Positions 59,870-64,000 of a stretch of 64,000 bases of DNA are shown in pieces (within the stretch, counting starts at the first letter, position 1; every line of letters begins with the position of its first letter). This DNA comes from Planctomycetota bacterium (lineage in GTDB: Bacteria > Planctomycetota > Phycisphaerae > Phycisphaerales > UBA1924). The notes under the pieces are model-generated. The model was given only the letters and a program-made list of their open reading frames with translations, was not told where the DNA came from and made no database searches. The stretch is from positions 644,861-708,860 of the forward strand of contig JAFEBP010000005.1 of the NCBI GenBank assembly GCA_018242605.1, written 5' to 3'. A program made the position numbers and the translations under genes.

Positions 59870-60841
59870 ATGCAGAATGCCGACCGCGCACTTTCCCGTA
59901 TCATCCGCTCGCTCGCCGAGGAGCGAGGGATCTGCGTGCAGTCGATCGGCGAGGGGTGGATCCTCCAACTGACGCGCGGCGAGACGGTCCGGCACGTCTA
60001 CGGGTACGCGTTTGATCTCAATACGGCGGCGACGCATCAGATAGCGTGCGACAAGGCGGCGACGGCGGAGGTGCTAGCGGCGCGCGGGGTGCCGCACATC
60101 CCCCACCGCTTATTTCTGCACCCGTGCATGGCGAGGTTTGTTCCGCTTAAGGGGAACTGGCCAGGGATGCTGGCATTCTGTGAAGCCGCGGGATGGGACG
60201 TGGTGGCCAAGGAGAACGCGGGCACGGGGGGCCGTGGCGTGCTGCGCGTGCGCAATCCGGTGCAGCTTGAGAGCGCCGTCTACAGCCTATTCGCTCGGAG
60301 CAACTCTGTAGCGTTGTCGCCGTACCGCGAAGCGCGAACGGAGTGCCGGTTCATATTGCTCAACAATCGGTGCGAGTTGGCATTTTCCAAGGTGCGCCCG
60401 TCGGTCATTGGCGATGGTACTTCCACCGCGTTGGAACTTCTGGCAAAGCAGATCTCCATGGGCGGCTTCACGGGCGATCACCGGCGCCTGCTGGAGAATC
60501 TTGAAGAAGATGCGGCGCACGCCTTGGCACAGATTCCTCCGGCCACGACGGAGTTCCTGCTGAACTGGCGGCACAACCTCGGGCAGGGGGCGATGGCCAA
60601 GTCGATCGCCCCGGATTCGGCCCCGGAGGCTAGTGACCTGGCGCTTTCCGCAGCCAAGGCGCTCAACCTGATGTTCGGGAGCGTGGATGTGCTGCTGACC
60701 GCCCAGGGACCGCAAGTGCTGGAGGTGAACGCGGGGGTGATGATGGAGTTTGTCGCCCGCGGTGTAGAGGGCGGACAGGAGATCGCGGAGCGGATCTACG
60801 CCGCGGCGCTGGACCAGATGTTCCCGCCTGTATCGGCCTGA
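59870..60841 (+). CDS. ATP-grasp family ligase-like protein
   Basis: The 323-residue protein shows an ATP-grasp fold similar to the RimK/cyanophycin synthetase group: IACDKAATAEVLAARGVPHIPHR, GWDVVAKENAGTGGRGVLRV (ATP-binding loop), YREARTECRFILLNNRCEL, and the metal/catalytic segment FGSVDVLLTAQGPQVLEVNAGVMM. It should ligate a carboxylate to an amine, possibly an amino acid or peptide. It starts 3 nt after fabG and ends with TGA overlapping the downstream ATGA, so it may be coupled to both neighbours. Substrate unknown. Confidence 0.85.
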   Translation: MQNADRALSRIIRSLAEERGICVQSIGEGWILQLTRGETVRHVYGYAFDLNTAATHQIACDKAATAEVLAARGVPHIPHRLFLHPCMARFVPLKGNWPGMLAFCEAAGWDVVAKENAGTGGRGVLRVRNPVQLESAVYSLFARSNSVALSPYREARTECRFILLNNRCELAFSKVRPSVIGDGTSTALELLAKQISMGGFTGDHRRLLENLEEDAAHALAQIPPATTEFLLNWRHNLGQGAMAKSIAPDSAPEASDLALSAAKALNLMFGSVDVLLTAQGPQVLEVNAGVMMEFVARGVEGGQEIAERIYAAALDQMFPPVSA

Positions 60842-60936
60842 TGAATCAATGTGTGGGCATCGGCGTCGCCGCCCGCAGTGCACAATCGACCCAACCGGGC
60901 TGCCAGATGCCCCTACCCTCGCAGCCGGAGCACACA

Positions 60937-62283
60937 TTGAAACAACACCCCACGACCACATCCGTCGCCATCTTGTTGCTTGCCGCGGGCGCCTTAGCGC
61001 AAGTCAAGCCGGTGGCTTTCACCAACGCCCACATCATCCCCATCACGGGCGACGAAATAGCGTCGGGCACGATCGTCGTGCAGAACGGCAAGATTCTGGC
61101 TGTTGGGGGAACAGTCGCGATCCCTGCCGATGCCGAGCGAGTGAACGCGTCCGGCAAGACGATCATGCCGGGGCTGATCGATACGCATTCTCACGTGGGC
61201 GGAATCGCCGGCGCGGACGGCTCGTCGCCCATACAGCCTTCGATCCGCATCTATGACTCGCTCAACCCGTTCGATCCGGGCTTCAGGCGTGTTGTTTCCG
61301 GCGGAATCACGACACTGAACGTGATGCCCGGGAGCGGACACCTCCTCAGCGGTCAGACCGTTTACCTCAAACTACGGGCTCCGAAGCGAGCGGATGCGGC
61401 AACCCCCGCCACCATCGACGACTTCTTCTACTTGGATGAAACCGGAACACCGATGGGCGGCATCAAGATGGCCAATGGCACCAACTCGATGGGCGAGGCG
61501 CCGTTCCCCGGGACACGCGCCAAATCTGCGGCGCTGGTACGGGAACAGTTTGTCAAGGCGAGAGAATACAAAGCCAAGAAAGACGCCGCCGCGGCGAGGA
61601 ACAAGCCGGAGGACGCTCCGCCTCGCGACCTGGGCCTGGAAGCGCTGGTTGAAGTGCTCGAAGGCACCCGCGTGGTGCATCATCACACGCACCGCGCCGA
61701 CGACATCATGACCGTTCTGCGGCTGCAGAAAGAGTTCGGCTTCCGCGTGGTGCTGCACCACGTGAGCGAGGCGTGGAAGATCGCGCCCGAGATCGCCGCG
61801 GCGAATGTGCCTTGCTCGGCCATCGTAGTGGACAGCCCGGGAGGCAAACTCGAAGCGGCCGAGATGTCCTGGACCACGGGCGCGACGCTCGAGAAGGCCG
61901 GGGTTCATGTTGCGTTCCACACCGACGATTGGATTACCGACTCGCGCCTGTTCATGCGGTCGGCGGCACTCGCCGTGCGGGCGGGCATGACCCGCAAAGG
62001 CGCCCTCAGCGCGCTCACGCTTGAGGGGGCCAGAATCCTCGACCTCGATCGGCGCGTGGGCTCTTTGGAGGCCGGCAAGGACGCTGATTTCCTGCTGCTT
62101 TCTGGCGATCCGCTCAGCGTATACACGCACGTCGAGCAGACGTGGGTGGAGGGCGTCAAGGTCTTCGACCGCGGGAACCCGAAGGACAAGTTGTTCGCGA
62201 CCGGCGGGTTCGGCGCGAGCACCCCGACCAAACCGTATATGTGCTGCTCCGAGAACGCCCGCGGCGAAGAGTTCGGTCAATAA
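60937..62283 (+). CDS. Secreted amidohydrolase with intact metal site
   Basis: The 448-residue protein has a signal peptide immediately after the start (MKQHPTTTSVAILLLAAGALAQ) and an imidazolonepropionase-like amidohydrolase fold. Metal ligands are visible: His84 and His86 (DTHSHVGG), the HHHTHRADD block, His in VLHHVSEAWK and Asp in FHTDDWITDS. It probably hydrolyses a cyclic amide or peptide in the periplasm. TTG 60937 is preferred because CCGGAG lies just upstream and the signal peptide begins there; an ATG at 60841 overlapping the ATP-grasp stop would bury the signal. It is followed 9 nt later by a paralog lacking the metal ligands. Confidence 0.87.
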   Translation: MKQHPTTTSVAILLLAAGALAQVKPVAFTNAHIIPITGDEIASGTIVVQNGKILAVGGTVAIPADAERVNASGKTIMPGLIDTHSHVGGIAGADGSSPIQPSIRIYDSLNPFDPGFRRVVSGGITTLNVMPGSGHLLSGQTVYLKLRAPKRADAATPATIDDFFYLDETGTPMGGIKMANGTNSMGEAPFPGTRAKSAALVREQFVKAREYKAKKDAAAARNKPEDAPPRDLGLEALVEVLEGTRVVHHHTHRADDIMTVLRLQKEFGFRVVLHHVSEAWKIAPEIAAANVPCSAIVVDSPGGKLEAAEMSWTTGATLEKAGVHVAFHTDDWITDSRLFMRSAALAVRAGMTRKGALSALTLEGARILDLDRRVGSLEAGKDADFLLLSGDPLSVYTHVEQTWVEGVKVFDRGNPKDKLFATGGFGASTPTKPYMCCSENARGEEFGQ

Positions 62284-62292
62284 ACACTCCCC

Positions 62293-63558
62293 ATGCCACA
62301 CATTCATCATTATCGCAGATTCATCGGGTGCCTGGTCGCCGCCGCGTCGTGTTTTTCCGCGGCCCGATCGCAGGCACAAGTGGCCATTAAGGGCAAAATC
62401 GTTCACACGATGACCAGCGCAGGAACGATCGCGGACGGAGTTGTGGTCATCACCAACGGCAAGATCGCGGCTGTCGGCAAGGCCACGGAGGTCAAGATAC
62501 CCGATGGTTACAAGGTGATTGAAGGAGCCGTGGTAACGCCGGGGCTGATCGATCCCCGAGGCACGGTTGGGGTGTCCGGGTTGTTCAATCAGCGTCAGGA
62601 CCAGGATCAGTTGGAACGCTCCTCGCCGATTCAACCCGAACTGAGAGGTATCGACGCGTTCAACCCGGGCGACCGGCTGGTGGAATGGGTGCGTTCCTTC
62701 GGAATCACGACGGTGCACACGGGGCACGCGACGGGGGAACTCATCTCGGGACAGACGTGCATCGTCAAGACGACCGGCAAACCGGTTGAGCAATGCACGG
62801 TTGTGGAGACCGCGACCATCGCTGCCACGCTGGGGCCGGGGGCACAGAAGGATGGCAAGGCCTCGCCCGGCACTCGCGCCAAGGAAGTCGCGATGCTGCG
62901 TGAGGAGTTGATCAAGGCGCAGGAATATCAACACAAGCGGGATCATCCCGCTCCCCCCGATGAGAGACCGGATGGGGAAGATAAACGCAACCCAGACCGG
63001 AACCTTCGGAGCGAATCTCTGGTGCGGGTGCTGAAGGGTGAAGTGCCGCTGATGGTGACGGCCAACCGCGCACAGGACATCAGCGGGGCTCTGCGACTGG
63101 CCAAAGAGTTCAAGATCCGGATGATTCTTGACAGCGCTTCGGAGGCGTACCTGCTCTTGAATGACATCAAGGCGGCGGGTGTGCCGGTCATCCTTCACCC
63201 CACGATGTCGCGTGCGTTCGGCGAGATGGAGAACATGAGTTTCGAGTCAGCGGCGAACCTCACGCATGCGGGGATCCCCACCGCGATCCAGAGCGGCTAC
63301 GAGGCGTACGTGCCCAAGACACGTGTCGTGCTCTTCGAGGCCGGGATCGCGGCGGCGAACGGATTGACAATTACAGAGGCATTGGCGACCATCACAACCG
63401 TTCCGGCCGCAATTCTGGGCATCGCCGACCGTGTTGGCTCACTCAAGGTCGGCCTGGACGGAGATGCTGCGGTGTACGACGGGGATCCCTTCGAGTACAC
63501 GACGCACTGTACAAGCGTCGTCATCGAAGGGCAATCGATGCCCCAAATTGTCCACTAA
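62293..63558 (+). CDS. Amidohydrolase-fold protein without metal ligands (predicted non-catalytic paralog)
   Basis: The 421-residue protein has a signal peptide (to about residue 29, SQA-QV) and aligns along its length with the preceding amidohydrolase. Shared landmarks are LID, SSPIQPxxRxxDxxNP, SGQT, NRAQDI versus HRADDI and RVGSL. But each metal motif is changed: DTHSHVG becomes DPRGTVG, HHHTHRADD becomes VTANRAQD, VLHHVSE becomes ILDSASE, FHTDDW becomes IQSGYE. It is thus probably a pseudoenzyme that binds or regulates its partner. The 9-nt spacing and shared export suggest a heteromeric complex (inference). Confidence 0.85.
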   Translation: MPHIHHYRRFIGCLVAAASCFSAARSQAQVAIKGKIVHTMTSAGTIADGVVVITNGKIAAVGKATEVKIPDGYKVIEGAVVTPGLIDPRGTVGVSGLFNQRQDQDQLERSSPIQPELRGIDAFNPGDRLVEWVRSFGITTVHTGHATGELISGQTCIVKTTGKPVEQCTVVETATIAATLGPGAQKDGKASPGTRAKEVAMLREELIKAQEYQHKRDHPAPPDERPDGEDKRNPDRNLRSESLVRVLKGEVPLMVTANRAQDISGALRLAKEFKIRMILDSASEAYLLLNDIKAAGVPVILHPTMSRAFGEMENMSFESAANLTHAGIPTAIQSGYEAYVPKTRVVLFEAGIAAANGLTITEALATITTVPAAILGIADRVGSLKVGLDGDAAVYDGDPFEYTTHCTSVVIEGQSMPQIVH

Positions 63559-63607
63559 TTCGTGGCGACTGCGGGCCGTCCGATGTGATCCTTGCTGTCC
63601 CCTGCCG

Positions 63608-63613
63608 TATCCT
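63608..63613 (+). promoter_or_regulatory. -10 element TATCCT, leaderless start of the last gene
   Basis: TATCCT ends 5 nt before ATG 63619, with TGCGG between and no Shine-Dalgarno. Confidence 0.4.
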
Positions 63614-63618
63614 TGCGG

Positions 63619-64000
63619 ATGCGCATCGCATTGCTACCGATACTCCTGTGCCTGAGCCGGACCGGGTTCGCCCAACAGGTCGATTCAGTCAAGGTATTGG
63701 CGTCGTTCGATACGCTCGATGGCTGGACTGCGACGGCGGCGGACGGCGTCAGCGTTTCGATCAAGCCCGATGCTCCGGAAGGTTCGCAGGGCAAGGCGAT
63801 GCGGATCGACTTCGACTTCACGAAGGGGTCGGGCTTCTGCATCGTCCACGCCCCCATGCCGATGACGCTCCCGGAGAACTACGAGATTCTCTTCAGGGTG
63901 CGCGGCGAGTGTCCGCCAAACAACTTTGAAATCAAACTCATCGACGGTTCGGTCCACGGCGCCGCCGCGTCGCCTTCTGGCGACGATGTATGGTGGGTGA
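63619..64000 (+). CDS. Secreted carbohydrate-binding-like protein, N-terminal part (runs off the window)
   Basis: The 127 visible residues start with a signal peptide (MRIALLPILLCLSRTGFAQQ), followed by a beta-sandwich domain: VLASFDTLDGWTATAADG, AMRIDFDFTKGSGFCIVHAP and NYEILFRVRGECPPNNFEIKLIDGS. This resembles the N-terminal domain of secreted discoidin- or glycosidase-type proteins in planctomycetes and acidobacteria; the later domains are outside the window. The frame is open to base 64000. The start is set by the family-like signal peptide and the TANNNT 5 nt upstream. Confidence 0.78.
   Translation, partial: MRIALLPILLCLSRTGFAQQVDSVKVLASFDTLDGWTATAADGVSVSIKPDAPEGSQGKAMRIDFDFTKGSGFCIVHAPMPMTLPENYEILFRVRGECPPNNFEIKLIDGSVHGAAASPSGDDVWWV

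Overview
The window is a high-GC bacterial chromosome segment. It most likely comes from a planctomycete of the class Phycisphaerae. The evidence for this is the set of secreted proteins ending in a Cys-flanked dockerin-like double repeat (CPADFNGDGGIDGADVEAFF type), a PAPSAAALLGVGALLVGRRRR sorting tail, a TIGR03067-type protein, and a sulfatase/glycosidase. The taxonomic call is inference. There is no rRNA, CRISPR array or recognisable prophage. One tRNA-Pro(TGG) is present.

Layout. (1) 1-757: the 3' end of a type III glutamine synthetase, closed by a strong terminator. (2) 873-15065: a stress/dormancy island. It holds a tandem universal stress protein, PEP synthase, a CDF-like transporter, a triple-BON protein, Hsp20, a DUF892 ferritin-like protein, and a probable seven-gene minus-strand operon (HMA-fold, CBS pair, DUF2934, host-attachment family, lipoprotein, Zn alcohol dehydrogenase, PAC2). 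A PAS histidine kinase and its NarL-type response regulator follow. A GGAAATTTCC-type palindrome lies in front of three island transcription units. (3) 15123-20500: a crcB-DUF190 pair, a 21-bp tandem repeat block, two paralogous FN3-like proteins plus a relic of one, a SUKH protein, and an IS200-like (RAYT) transposase bracketed by inverted REP-type repeats, with a decayed second unit beside it. (4) 20690-33560: nitronate monooxygenase, a sulfatase-GH16-sialidase fusion, a sorted surface protein, a ChrA transporter, a bile-acid-symporter family protein, cupins, a VOC enzyme and a beta-propeller protein. (5) 33657-39261: a TetR-RND pump-adaptor operon. (6) 39542-58839: dockerin-tailed secreted proteins, VIT1 and a P-type ATPase facing away from each other, a frameshifted lipoprotein gene, and a run of small enzyme genes (VOC, AraC, DinB, YCII, GrpB, S66 peptidase). 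(7) 59120-64000: FabG with an ATP-grasp protein, a tandem pair of amidohydrolases of which the second has lost its metal ligands, and the start of a secreted carbohydrate-binding protein.

A pattern runs through the window. Ten genes have a TANNNT hexamer exactly 5 or 6 nt before the start codon, mostly without a good Shine-Dalgarno, which is the signature of leaderless transcripts. Several start codons were chosen on that basis. All functional statements are by motif recognition; no database search was run.
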